Assembly: GCA_047967505.1 (NCBI GenBank)
Contig: CM106541.1
Origin: Dipteris shenzhenensis
Taxonomy: Eukaryota; Polypodiophyta; Polypodiopsida; Gleicheniales
DNA: 64,000 bases
Strand: one strand, 5' to 3'
Shown here: piece after piece, positions 9,974 through 21,502 of the stretch
Layout: every line of letters starts with the position of its first letter
Numbering within the stretch: the stretch's first letter is position 1
Notes under the pieces: generated by a model
Seen by the model: the letters and a program-made list of their open reading frames with translations, nothing else
What the model was told of the DNA's origin: nothing
Database searches by the model: none
Position numbers and translations under genes: made by a program

Positions 9974-11445
9974 GATTGGATTTTGGATTCTGGTGCTTCA
10001 TTCCATGTTACTCCCCATAGGGAATGGTTCTCCACTTATGACAATGGAAAGACAGGTTGTGTGCATCTTGGAAATGACTATGCATGTGACATAGTGGGAG
10101 TAGGTGACATAAAGTTTTCTTTTGCAAATGGGTCTGCATTTGTTTTGAAACATGTGAGACATGTGCCTAAGCTGACCAAGAGTCTTATTTCAGTGGGTCA
10201 GCTAGATGATGCTGGTTTTCACACCACTTTTGGCTTTCAGAGTTGGAAAATTCAAAAGGGCTCTATGCTTTTGGCCAGGGGTGACAAGTGTGGGACTTTG
10301 TATCCCTTACATGTATCAGGGGTATTTGATCATGTTGTTGCAATAACCGAGCAGCCAAGCACTTCTTTGTGGCATTGCAGGTTGGGGCACATGAGCCAGA
10401 ATGGAATGAAACTCGTATGCTGTTTGGGTTATGTACCGCATTTGAGTTTCTCTGATTTTGAATTTTGTGAGCATTGTCTCTATGGGAAGCAGACTAAATC
10501 AGCCCATGAAAGAAGGGGAAAGAAAGAGTTTGAAATGCTTAATTTGGTGCATTTAGATGTATGCGGTCCCATGCCTACACGGTCATTAGGCGGGGCTGAA
10601 TACTATGTGACATTCATTGATGATGCAACTAGGAAAATGTGGGCTTACGCTATAGCTTAGAAGAGTGATGTGTTCCAGGTATTTCAGAAATAGCTGGCCT
10701 TAGTTGAGAATCAGTCAAGTAGAACACTTAAATGCCTACGGACTGACAATGGTGGAGAGTATCTCTCTCATGACTTTCAGCATTTCTGTGATACACATGG
10801 GATTAAGAGCGAGCTCACATACCCTCGTACTCCAGAGCAAAATCCAGTTGCAGAAAAGATGAATCGTACCATTCAAGAAAGGTTGCAATGCATGCTTTCC
10901 AACGCAAGTCTTTCTAGTGGTTTTTGGGCTGAGGCAATGAAGACTGCAGTGCATGTGATCAATAGTTCACCTAGTAAGAGTTTGGATGGTGGTATTCCTG
11001 AAGAGGCATGGAGTGGCAAGAAGCCTCTTACTCTCATTTGCGTATATTTGGGTGTGAGGCATATGCACATGTGCCAAAAGAGCTTCGAAAGAAGCTAGAT
11101 CCTAAGTCTAGGAAATGCATCTTTCTGGGTTATGGTGAAAGTGGAGAGATGGGCTATCATCTCTGGGATCCAAAAGCAAAGAAGATCATACGCAGCCATG
11201 ATGTGGTCTTCAATGAGAAGAAGATGCATAAGGCACCCATGAGGGATGTGGAAATGAGGAGAATCACTTTCCAGGATGTGAATCCACCTGCATATGTTGA
11301 TAGACAGCAAGCTGTCCATGCACCAAATGTGCAGGAAATGCTACCACCAAGTACTCCCACAGGTATACAATCAAGGGTAGATGATGGATCATCTATTGGT
11401 GGAAATGATGAGCCAAATGTGGCTGATATGCAGGTGGGACAGTAA
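9974..11445 (+). pseudogene. Copia B protease-integrase, interrupted
   Basis: Same frame as gag. Protease DSGASFHV (about 9,983-10,010), integrase zinc segment (WHCRLGH...CEHCLYGK), and catalytic residues in HLDVCGP, LRTDNGGEY and the NGVAEKMN-equivalent region near 10,850. Stops occur at 10,658 (Arg in B2) and near 10,693. A 1-nt deletion near 11,024 moves the C-terminal part (SHLRIFGCEAYAHVP, KCIFLGYG) into another frame that ends at 11,445. Confidence 0.88.
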
Positions 11446-11448
11446 GCT

Positions 11449-13041
11449 GAAATGCCCTTGAGAAGATCATCTAGAGTGTCTAGACCACCTGATAAGTTTG
11501 TTCCAGGGGTAGACTATGTGATGCTTACTGATTGTGGGGAGCCTTCTTGCTACAAAGAGGCTATGATGTGTGAGGATCAATGCAAGTGGGAGTATGCTAT
11601 TTAATTAGAGATGAGTTCACTTATGAAGAATAAGACTTGGGACTTGGTTTCTTTGCCACATGGAAAGAAAGCATTGCCATGTAAATGGGTCTACAAAATG
11701 AAGGTCACAGGTAATGATGTGCCTAGGTACAAGGCCCGTTTGGTTGCTAAAGGGTTCAAGCAAGAGAAGGGTGTGGACTTTGATGAGATATTCTCTCCGG
11801 TTGTGAAGATGACTACACTTAGATGCATGCTTGGACTAGTGGCAGTAGAGGATATGGAGCTTATGCAGATGGATGTCAAGACAGCTTTCTTGCATGGGGA
11901 TTTGCATGAGGAAATTTACATGGTGCAACCGGAAGGCTTTGAAGAAAAGGGCAAAGAGCATTTAGTTTGCAAGTTGAATAAGAGTCTCTATGGTATTAAG
12001 CAAGCGCCTAGAGGAACTTTGATGCTTTCATTCGGTCCCAGGGTTTTAGAAGGAGTGAAATTGATCACTACCTCTACACTAAAAGGGCTAAGGATAGTAC
12101 CCTGATAATCCTGGCACTATATATGGATGATATGCTATTGGCTAGCAAGAATACTTATGAGCTAGATGCATTAAAGGCCAAGTTGCATGAGGCCTTTGAT
12201 ATGAAGGATTTGGGATTTGCAGGTCATATTCTTGGTATGCACATCACGCGTCATCGGAGTAGGAGACTCCTTTGGCTTTCACAAAAAGAGTATGTTACAA
12301 AAGTATTGCAGCATTTCAATATGGAGGGGGGGAAGGCATGAGTACTCCATTGCCTCCATATGTGAAACTGAGCCATGATGGCCAAGGTTCCTTATGCATC
12401 AGCAGTTGGGAATCTTATGTATGCTATGATAGCTACTAGACCAGACATTGCATTTGCAGTGGGAGTTGTTAGCCGGTATATGGCTAATCCAGGAAAGAGG
12501 CATTGGGAGGTAGTTAAGTGCATCATGAGGTACATGAAGGGTACCAAGGAGATGTGCATCTGCTTTGGCAAAGGAGACATGCATGTACTTGGGTACACAG
12601 ATTCAGACTATGCAGGGCATGTGGATAGTAGGAGATCCACTTCTGGTTATGTGTTCACCTTTGCAGGTGGTGCAGTGTCGTGGATGTCTCACGCACAGAA
12701 GTGTGTTGCTTTGTCTACCACAGAGGTTGAGTATGTTGCAGCCATAGAGGGTTGCAAGGAGGCTATATGGCTTGATCAGCTAGTGGGAGATTTGGGGATT
12801 CATACAGGTGTACCGACATTGCATAGTGATTCCATGAGTGCTATTTAGCTAGCACGGAATCCGGTCTTTCATGCAAAGACCAAACACATTGAGGTCCGGT
12901 ACCATTTCATCAGGGAGGTACTTGAGGACAAGCGCATAGAGCTTGTCAAGGTTCATACAGATGATAACCCTGTAGATATGCTCACGAAGAGTCTACCTAG
13001 TTTACAGTTTGAGTATTGTCATGTATTGATGGGAATTGGAT
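11449..13041 (+). pseudogene. Copia B RT-RNase H, interrupted
   Basis: RT pieces: KNKTWDLVSLPHGKK, KWVYKMK, QMDVKTAFLHG, SLYGIKQAPR (11,611-12,020), then a frameshift. YMDDMLLASKN (polymerase site, about 12,120) is in the next frame, with another break at the GGGGGGG run near 12,330. RNase H: VLGYTDSDYAGHVDSRRSTSG, ALSTTEVEY. A TAG follows SAI at 12,846. The end reads VDMLTKSLP and stops near 13,041. At least two Gln-type stops precede RT (11,446 and 11,602). Confidence 0.9.
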
Positions 13042-13084
13042 AGTATGCCCACTGGTTGTTCTCCTTAAAGGCACATTGTCCTTT

Positions 13085-13095
13085 AAGTGGGAGGT
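13085..13095 (+). promoter_or_regulatory. Copia B polypurine tract
   Basis: AAGTGGGAGGT immediately before the TGTGGGGG start of the 3' LTR. Confidence 0.85.
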
Positions 13096-13264
13096 TGTGG
13101 GGGTTAAAGGTCACTGTGCCTTAACCCCGGTTATGTACAATACTCAAACACATATATAAGTGAATGAAAAAGAAGATTAGGTGGTTCTGCACCCACCAAA
13201 CTTGTGTGGCTCTCTGTCTCTCTCTCTTCTTCTTCCGTTCTTGCTTCCATTGAGAGCACTCTCA
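13096..13264 (+). repeat. 3' LTR of copia B
   Basis: 169 bp, TGTGGGGG to ACTCTCA, about 5% different from the 5' LTR. The GGGAA target duplication follows. Confidence 0.93.
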
Positions 13265-13269
13265 GGGAA

Positions 13270-13555
13270 TACACACAAAGGTGGAGGCTGAAAATAGTTT
13301 TCCTCTTCTTAGTTGTGAAAGCCAAAAGAACTCTAGTACAAAGAAATAGAAGAACCCTATATGTGGGTCTCAAACCAAATTTAGCTAACTAAGGTGGCAT
13401 ACTAACTGAGCCACAAACTAGAGTACATAAGGATAGCTGTCATCCAGCTATTATTCATGGGCAGTGTCCCAACAGTATTTGCAGCTAACAAGTCGGTGAC
13501 ATAAATGCACAATGGTCACCCTGGCATATCACGAGTGGAGCTCGATATCTCAACA
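13270..13555 (-). repeat. Inverted copia-A-type LTR, remainder (A' part 2)
   Basis: Continues the LTR split by copia B and ends CTCAACA, the inverted TGTTGAG start. It is the 3' LTR of the deleted minus-strand element A'. Confidence 0.9.
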
Positions 13556-13656
13556 CTCCCCCTCAAGCTCAATCCCAATTCCTGCACACCAAGTAGGTCT
13601 CTAAACTTGTGTAGCTTCTTTGTGCCCAATGCCTTTGTGAATATGTCAGCTACCAC
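13556..13656 (-). pseudogene. Copia A' pol 3' end fragment with PPT
   Basis: Read on the minus strand: VADIFTKALGTKKLHKFRD, the last residues of copia RNase H. A CTCCCCCTC polypurine tract abuts the LTR. Everything between the 5' LTR and this codon block is deleted. Confidence 0.85.
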
Positions 13657-14006
13657 GAGTGGGAGGGAAGTAAGGAGTCTCACTTGCAGCTTTCTCACAT
13701 ACACAATGGGGGAATACATGCAAATGTGGAGGCTAAAAATAGTTTTCCTCTTCTTAGTTGTGAAAACCAAAAGAACTCTCTCTAAGTACAAAAGGAATAG
13801 GTGAACCCTATATGTGGGTCTCAAACCAAACTCAGGTAACCTAGGTGGCATACTAAGTGAGCCACTAACTAGAGTACATAAAGATAGCTATCGTCCAGCT
13901 ATTATTCATGGGCGGTGTACCAACTTCATTTGCAGCTAACAAGTCGATGACATAAATGCACAACGGTCACCCTGGCATATCACGAGTGGAGCTCGATATC
14001 TCAACA
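13657..14006 (-). repeat. Inverted copia-A-type LTR (A' 5' LTR)
   Basis: About 350 bp, ending CTCAACA at 14,006. The LTR end is fused directly to the pol fragment, with loss of the terminal bases and the primer site. Reading minus, the order is LTR, pol tail, LTR: an internal-deletion derivative. Confidence 0.87.
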
Positions 14007-14009
14007 AGT

Positions 14010-14690
14010 TACAGGAGGTTTGACTCATTGGAATGATTACCCATGGGCATGGTGGACACTCCACCAGGCTTAATGGTTTGGAGCCATCTGATCTCGAACT
14101 AATATTTGGATCGCTCTCAATTTATTTGTGCAACCTCAAGAGGATGGGTACACATTACCTTGTAGACATTGCTCCTGATGAGATTTTAATGAGTGTTCAT
14201 CTTCTAAATGCTCTATGTTCAAGAAACGGTTTGGACTCCCATTACAGTTTCAAAGGTGCAGAGCTCCACAAGGGGACTTGGATTGTATGAAATGGTAGGT
14301 GAAACAATCACAAATGCATATCTAGAGACTATATCAGAGAGTGATCTAAATTCTACCATGGATGCCATGACAACTTTCATTACAATGGTTGTAGACACAT
14401 GCAAGAATTTGTTGCCATCACATACACTCGAAAACCTAGCCTCTTTAAAGGGAAGTGTTGTTGTTGATCCACCATACCAAAATTTGCCACAGAATTTGAT
14501 ACTCCAACTAGATAATTGTGGGTCTGAGAACAAAAAATAATAATTGTTTGCATATCTTTCTCTTCTTGTAGCAAGGAGAATTTTCAAGACAATTCAATTG
14601 GGCTTCTTGATGGTAGGGAACACATGAGGACATTGATGCAATGCTTAGCAAGTTCTCTGAGAGTTTGTGAGTGGGACAAATGTTCACTTC
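14010..14690 (+). pseudogene. DUF7869-type transposase-like relic 2
   Basis: The recognisable part starts around 14,470: NLILQLDNCGSENKK, two stops, then LFAYLSLLVARRIF and QLGFLMVGN, and, after a 2-nt loss, HEDIDAMLSKFSESL. These match the QLDNC-ENKN and GHTHEDID blocks of the DUF7869 family, which look like a DDE/RNase-H-fold transposase core. The upstream frame (14,033-14,470) has no clear match and is assigned only by continuity. Confidence 0.65.
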
Positions 14691-14694
14691 CCCT

Positions 14695-14800
14695 CATCTT
14701 ATAGTGGATACATTCAAAAAATATACATCATCCTCACTGAATGTACCCAAGAGAGTCTTGAGATACATCAAAGGTACAAGGGAGTTTGGAATTGATTGCA
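14695..14800 (+). pseudogene. Copia RNase H fragment
   Basis: PKRVLRYIKGTREFGIDC matches the conserved segment between RT and RNase H in copia elements (compare RILRYVKSTLQYGL in copia A). About 100 bp, abutting gypsy-like sequence. Confidence 0.6.
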
Positions 14801-15148
14801 GAGTCAAGAAGGTGATTTAGAGAAATTTAACCTAGGTATTTTAGACAAGAGACAACCAACAAGGATTATTGTGCATCTTGAAGGGACTAAAAAATTTCTA
14901 GTCCAGCTGTTAATTGAATTCAAAGATTCTTTTGTGTGGGATTATAAGGACATGAAGGGTGTTGATGCCAATCTTTGTTTCCAATGGATCAACCTCAAGA
15001 AGGATGCAGTGCCTGTGGTGCAACAAAGATATCATACGATGTTGTTAGTCCATATAAAAGAAGTTTTCTATGATGCGGCTACCAATTCAGTTGATTCTTT
15101 AGTACATTCCAAGAGGCCCAAGCTCTCTGCCTCTTATGACATTCCCTA
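14801..15148 (+). pseudogene. Ty3/gypsy RT N-terminal fragment
   Basis: The frame reads LEKFNLG, RQPTRIIVHLEG, LLIEFKDSFVWDYKDMKGVD and VPVVQQRYH. This is the protease-RT linker and RT start typical of Tat/Athila-like gypsy elements; G3 has the equivalent EYHDCLAWSYKEMKGI. It is a fragment that does not reach the polymerase motif. Confidence 0.65.
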
Positions 15149-15149
15149 G

Positions 15150-16238
15150 ACCTTGACACCTATATCTTTTGAATTCCACCATATTAAAATCTCCCAGGAG
15201 GATCATAATTGTCTGCATCACCCCATAAGAGTGTTCTAACTAGATGAATGATGAGCATAGATTGAGTATATATGGCAGGACAGATTGTCATGGTTGAAAT
15301 CAATCTCAATTTGATTGGCCCCAAAATCTAGTTTATCTCTACTGAATTGGCTTAGATGGATTGGTACTCCAAGGGTAGCTCCTCCTCTACCTTCTTTGTG
15401 GTCTATGGTAAACCAGAACCAATTATCATCTATCTACTTTTAGGGGCCATAGCAACTTATCTCCTTGCAATTTGACTTCCTATAGTGCAAGAAAATCTAG
15501 ATGAAGACTACTCTTAAGGATCCATCTCCTAAAAAATAAGGGTTTCATGTCATTTGTAAGCCCCTAAAAATTGACATGGAGAACAATAAATTTTTTTGTA
15601 TGCATGTGTGCATTACTTAGTGGTGTTTTTGTTTCTCTTCTTCTTAAAGATGATCAAGCTATGTTGAGGGGAGATGGTAAAGCCTCTTGCCAGCCTTCTT
15701 TTCTCCCTTTGTAGGATGCTGGCTTCTTTGGGAGTACTAATAGCTAGGCTCCCTTCCTTGTCTTTTCCTTTTGGCTTGGATTGTTTTCTTCCCCTTGACT
15801 ACTATGAAGGGTGTCTCTTCATTTTCCACTAGTGTGTGTGTGTTTAGATTGGGCTAGCTACAACTTGAAGTCCAACGTAGTATTAGCTTACAAACTCTTC
15901 TTGCTCTTCGAAGTGTCATCCATTTTGTCAGCATTGCTAATGACAACTCCACCTTTCTTTTGAGGAGGTAGAGGGGATTTTTGCTTCTCTACCTATGGTG
16001 GAGTAAAGTTCTCATTTGTCTCTTTCCTTTCTCCCATTATCTCTAGTAGGACAATCTTTGATGAAATGTCCTCCCAGACCGCAGGGGAAGCAAGAATTTG
16101 AAAAGCTTTAATAGAAAACTTTTTGGTAAAACTCGCTTCCATCCTTATCAAGAACCTAGATAGCATTTGGTGGGTTGATGATGAGGTCCATCAGGACACA
16201 AGCCTAGGGATTTTCCCTTGGGCTTATGAATCTTGCTA
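15150..16238 (-). mobile_element. L1-type LINE fragment
   Basis: On the minus strand, MILLGDFNMVEF (15,170-15,210) is the GDFN motif of the LINE apurinic endonuclease. Degenerate endonuclease sequence runs to ~15,560. Near 16,045-16,095 a zinc knuckle C-FP-C-GLGG-H-FIKD-C lies in sequence like plant LINE ORF1 (the DUF4283/CCHC type). RT is absent. Multiple stops and frameshifts show a dead fragment. Confidence 0.65.
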
Positions 16239-16243
16239 TTTCG

Positions 16244-16544
16244 ATGGGGGAATACACACAAAGGTGGAGGCTGAAAACAATTTTCCTCTTCTTAGTTGTG
16301 AAAGCCAAAAGAACTCTCTCTAAGTACAAAAGGAATAGATGAACCCTATATGTGGGTCTCAAACCAAACTCAGCTAGCCTAGGTGGCATACTAATTGAGC
16401 CACTAACTAGAGTACTTAAAGATAGCTGTCATCTAGGTATTATTCATCGGCGGTGTACCAACTGCATCTGTAGCTAGCAAGTCGGTGACATAAATGCACA
16501 ACAGTCACTCTGGCATATCACGAGTGGAGCTTGATATCTCAACA
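16244..16544 (-). repeat. 3' LTR of copia A2, truncated
   Basis: Inverted A-type LTR, ending CTCAACA at 16,544. It is truncated at ATGGGGGAATAC, which is exactly where copia B entered the A' LTR. Confidence 0.88.
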
Positions 16545-18270
16545 CTCCCCCTCGAGCTCAATCCCAATTGTTGCACATCAAGCAGGTCTCTGAACTTGCA
16601 CAGCTTCTCTGCATCCAATGCGTTCATGAATACATCAGCTACCTGATCCTCTGTGCTAACATAAAGCAGATCAATAAAACCTACTAGAGCCTTCTCCCAC
16701 ACATAGTGATAATGCATCTCAATGTGCTTTGTTCTAGCATGATAGATTGGTTTATTTGCCAAGTGTATACTATGCATGTTGTCACAATAAATGACAACTG
16801 GCCCATCTGTAGACTGATGCATATCATAAAGTAGCTTACGCAACCAAGCTACCTCACATGTAGCCATTGCTACACCACTGTACTCAGCCTCTGTGCTTGA
16901 CAAGGCAACTGTAGGCTGTTTCTTGCTGCTCCAAGTGACTGCAGCACTCCCTAAAGAGAACACTTATCCACTGGTAGATCATCTATCAGAAATACTACCA
17001 GCCCAATCAGCATCAGTGTATCCCTACAACTATATATGAACTGCAGTCTCATAAAATAGTCCATACTGCAATGTGGACTTCACATACCTCAGTATGCATC
17101 TAGCCATGTGGTTTCTTTGGAACTTGCATAAACTAACTTACCAACCCAATAGCATAGCTCAAATCTGGCCTGGTAATAGTCATATAAATCAAACTTCCTA
17201 CTATGCATCTGTACATAGTAGGGTCTTCTAGAAGCTCACCTGCATCTGTGCTGAACTTCACATTCTACTCCAAAGGAACTAAAATAGGCTTACAGCCTGT
17301 CATTCCATATTTGGACAGCATGTCCAATCCATACTGCCTCTGCAAGAGCCATATCCCACTTGTGGCTCTAATCACCTCAATGCCCAAGAAATAATGCAGC
17401 TCTTCCAAATCCTTCATCTCAAACTTTTGCTTTGATAGCATTTTCACATGAAGGATATCTTCATCACTATCACCTATGATGATCAAATCATCAACATAAA
17501 TGACACAGAGCGTAATGCCTTTCTCTGTTTTTCTCACATAAAGTGAGAAATCTGCCTTGGAAATCTAAAAGCCAACTGTCCTTTCTTATCAGACCATGCT
17601 CTGGGTGCTTGCTTCAATGCATACAAGGCTTTCTTTAACCTACAAACAAACTCAGGATGAATAGCATGCACATAACCTGGTGGCTGCTCCATATAGACCT
17701 CTTCTTGCAAATCACCATGCAAGAAGGCATTCTTTACATCCATCTGTTGTAAAGACCATCCCTTTGATGCAGCCATAGCAATGACTGCTCTTATGATTGC
17801 CATGCTTGCAACCGGACTAAATGTTTCTTCATAATCAATGCCATATGTCTGTGCATATCCCTTGACAACTAAGCTTGCCTTGTATCTGCTCACAGAACCA
17901 TCTACATTGTGCTTCACCTTATAGACCCACTTGCAGCCAATTGCATTCTTGTCTTTAGGCAAAGGAACCAATTCCCATGTAGCATTTGCTTCCAAGGCAT
18001 CCATTTCTTCATCCATGGCTTTCTCCCATTTTTCTTTTCCCATGGCTTGCTCAAAAGAAGTGGGTTCTGCTTCTTGTATCACTTTGACCATATAGGCATA
18101 GTGAATGGATGTAAATCCATCATATTTCAGCCTATCCATAGGATACTTAACTCTGGTAGACCGGCACAAAATAGGCTCACTACCAGGTGCTCTCAAAACA
18201 TCCCTTGTCTTCCTTACTCCAGGTGTAACAACAGAAGGAATACCCAATTCATCATCAAGGCTCTAATCTG
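16545..18270 (-). pseudogene. Copia A2 RT-RNase H
   Basis: PPT CTCCCCCTCGAG is at 16,545-16,556. RNase H (ALSSTEAEYSGVAMATCEVAW, IHLANKPIYHARTKHIEMHY) is at 16,560-16,963. Frameshifted RT follows, with VIYVDDLIIIGDSDEDI near 17,500, then an open piece 17,534-18,247 with [40 protein letters not shown] and [14 protein letters not shown]. At least four breaks separate the pieces. Confidence 0.9.
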
Positions 18271-19829
18271 AGCCATTGGATTCACCATCCACATAAGAAT
18301 GACTTGCATTCATATCGACCATGGGCTGATCTACTTTCTCTTTTCCCTTTTGTGATACTTGCATACCACTAACTGGATTGCTTTGTGGATATTCTCCTAA
18401 TCTCAATCTGCCCGTCCATGGTGGAGTATGTGATCCACTGCTACAGGACACTATAGGTCCACTAATATTTTGTGATTGCTGCTATGAATTTTGTGGAGCA
18501 TTACCATTTTGTGCATCTACATCATCAATCACATTTACTGGTATATACTAGCTTCTCATCTCATAAAAAACAACATCTGTGCTCACTGTAAACTTATGAG
18601 TACAAGGGTTATAGCATCTATACCCTGCTGCTATAGAGAATACCCAATAAAGATGCACTTCTCAGCTTTTGGATCCAACTTGGATCTCAAATCATCTGGG
18701 ACATGAACATAGGCAATGCAACCAAAAACTTTCAAATGAGAAATATCTGGTTTCCTACCAGTATACCTCTCCTATGGAGTCATGCCATGTATTGCTACAG
18801 TGGGAGTCCTGTTCATTATGTATACTGCTGTAGCAATTGCTTTAGGCCAATAATAATTTGGCAGGTCTTTTTCGTTTAGTATGGCATGAGATACTTCTCC
18901 AATATGCCTGTTTTTCCTTTTTGCAAGTCCATTTTGTTGTGGGGTATGACTGCATGAATATTGCTGCTTTATGCCATGCTCCTGCAGGAACCTTGCAAAC
19001 TCATTTGAAAGCTACTCTCCCCCTTTATCTAAGCTTAGGCATTTTATTTGTAGCTTGTTTCTTTCTCAACCATGGCTTTAAAAGCTTTGAAATGCCCAAA
19101 CACTTCACTTTTCTTTTTCATAAAATACACCCAAACTTTTCTACTGTAGTCATTAATAAAAGTGACAAAATAATGACAGCCTCCAATAGATGTAGCTTTA
19201 GTAGTCCCCACAATCAGAGTCGATTAATTCCAATGGCCTCTTACTCTCTTGAACATGTTTAGGAAATGGTTTCCTTGCCTATTTTCCAAATTGACAGGCT
19301 TCACATACCTTATGCATTTCTGCAACCTTGAACTTAGGCAATTCTGTAACCATATTTTGGGCTTGCATTAATTTAAGTCATTGTACATTAACATGACCAA
19401 TGTGTTTATGCCAGATATCAATATCTACAACTACACCGGTCCCATGTGCAACCATTGCTGCACTCAATTCAGGCATGTCCACATCCAACGTAAACATCCT
19501 GCCCTTCTTCTTCCCTTTTGCTATCAAGCGACCTTTATTTTTCATATCCTCAACAAAGCATCCATGAGGATTAATTCTAACCTACAAGCCCTGGTCAACC
19601 ATTTAACCAATAGAAACTAGGTTCTTGGTGAGATTTGGACATGAAATACATCAAAAAGGTATTTCTCTTCCCCATCCTGCATAGACAAAGGAATTTTACC
19701 AATCTGCAGAATAGGATGTGTAGTATCATGACTAGTCTCCACAAATCCTAGTCTTTCCATTTTCCTTGCATCGTGCAACCATTCTGCATGACTTGTCATG
19801 TGATTTGATGCACCTGAGTCAAAATACCA
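18271..19829 (-). pseudogene. Copia A2 integrase-protease, degraded
   Basis: Degraded integrase homologous to copia A 3,450-4,800, for example the zinc-binding and catalytic segments in broken frames and the linker SPWTGRLRLGE-like region. Near 19,800 the protease motif DSGASNHMT is readable before the B2 LTR cuts it. No frame exceeds about 60 codons. Confidence 0.85.
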
Positions 19830-20000
19830 TGTGGGGGTTAAAGGTCACTGTGCCTTTACCCCAGTTATGTACAATAGTCAAACACATATATAAATGAATG
19901 AAAAAAGAAGATTAGGGGGTTCTGCACCCACCAAAACTTGTGTGGCTCTCTGTATCTCTCTCTCCCTTTTCCATTCTTGCTTCTGTTGAAAGGACTCTCA
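19830..20000 (+). repeat. 5' LTR of copia B2
   Basis: 171 bp, TGTGGGGGTTAAAGG to GGACTCTCA. The primer site TGGTATTAGAGC (one change from canonical) is at 20,003-20,014. Confidence 0.9.
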
Positions 20001-20014
20001 ACTGGTATTAGAGC

Positions 20015-21502
20015 CCGGGTGATCTAGCTGAGCGTGTGTGAATGCTTGGAAGCTCTGCAACTTTGTGGGAGGAAGGAGAAGCTCGGTGGGAATCTTTGTG
20101 GGTGACTTTACTTGCATCCGAGTGTGTAGAGACCTTGGAGGAACCTTTGGAAAAGTCATTTTGGCTTTGCAAAGTGGTTTTGAGAGCCTGTTAAGTGTTT
20201 TCAAAGAAAAAGTCATTTTTGGAGCTTTTCCCTGCTCCGTGTTGTTTTTTGAGCTTTTCCCTGTTCTGTTCGATGATAGAGACTTCGTATTGACTTGTAT
20301 TGACTTGTAGAGGCAACTATTGCTTGCTTTTGGTGTCCACTTCACTTCAAGAGCTTGGAAACACCTTCATTCTTGAATCTAGGATCATTTCATTGGATTT
20401 CTGACTCACTGCGTTAGTTTTTGCATTTTTTTGCCCGGGTGTGGAAACTCAAGTTTGGAGCAACCATTTGCAGATCTGTTAGTTCCAGTGGACTCAAGAG
20501 GTCCTAGAACTTCTATGTTGTTCATCATTTGCACTCCGGTGGAGTTTACAGATAGCTGTGCTTCCAAAAACGTTTTTCAGTCCATGTGTTGGACCCAGTG
20601 ATTGAGACCTTGGTTTCCAAAACCGTCTGTCCCATTGCATTTCAGATGCCCAAAAACCCCTACCTATTAATTCTTGCATGATTCGGTGGAGTATTTTCAG
20701 AGTTATAGATCTCTGTGTATTCGATTTCGTCTCTTTGTTATGCATTTGTCATTCTAAGGTTTTGAAACCTTAGATTTATGCCACATGGTAGTGGATAAGT
20801 GTTGACTCCCATTTCTCTCATCGGTTGGGATTTTGGAGTTCCGATAGAAGAGAGATATTTGCAAATTTTCTTGTTGAGTCTGATTATGCAATGGCGCCCA
20901 TGTTTTGAGGCATCTCAGGTTCTATTTTCAGTAGCCGTCTTTTCCGTGGGACCATGACTTCTTGAGCATACCTTATGCAGATCACTCTGGTTGCAGTTTG
21001 AGCCATGTGCGCTCATTCGTGGTGTGCATTGGGTTCCAATGATGATTTATAGGCCATTTGGATGCATTGTGATCCTTATTGGATGCACTGATAGGCCCAG
21101 ATTGCCTTGTGGGATGCTATTTTTTATGGATGCTTTGCACATGGATGCTATTTTATGTTGAGGGACAGCTTTGACACATTGCAGGTGATGCACTGATAGT
21201 GTTATGCTCTCTTGGATGAGATATTATTGATGCATATGCCCATGGATAGTGTTTATGCTTGAGCCATTTGGCACTTATTGGCATTTTGGATTGCCATTGC
21301 AGTTGGCATTTTCTTTTGGGCAAGATTTGCTCGTATGGATGCATAGTACATGCACATGAGTCAGCTACATCTTTTGATGCGTTGAGCTTTGCGTTTTGGT
21401 AATATTTCAATCTATTGTGGCATACACATTTGGGTGCACCTGGTATTTGGTGTGATTCTCTCTTGCAAGCACTAGCATTTGGGATTTTGCTTTATTTGCT
21501 TC
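20015..21502 (+). other. Copia B2 leader
   Basis: Homologous to 7,622-9,025 throughout, with a short local duplication of the 'gagcttttccctg' region near 20,220-20,270. No coding sequence. Confidence 0.75.

Larger units (their letters stand above)
7438..13264 (+). mobile_element. Ty1/copia element B, complete, nested
   Basis: A 5.8-kb element with 170/169-bp LTRs, Met primer site, 1.4-kb leader, gag, pol and PPT. It is flanked by the 5-bp duplication GGGAA (7,433-7,437 and 13,265-13,269), which proves insertion into an existing inverted A-type LTR. The LTRs differ at about eight positions. The coding region has several stops and frameshifts. A second copy, B2, starts at 19,830. Confidence 0.95.
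16244..19829 (-). mobile_element. Copia A2, minus strand, 5' part lost
   Basis: LTR (16,244-16,544), PPT, RNase H, RT and integrase back to the protease region at 19,829, where copia B2 starts. The gag, leader and 5' LTR are not found on the far side of B2, so insertion was followed by deletion. The LTR lacks its last ~60 bp and abuts the LINE. Many stops. Confidence 0.9.
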
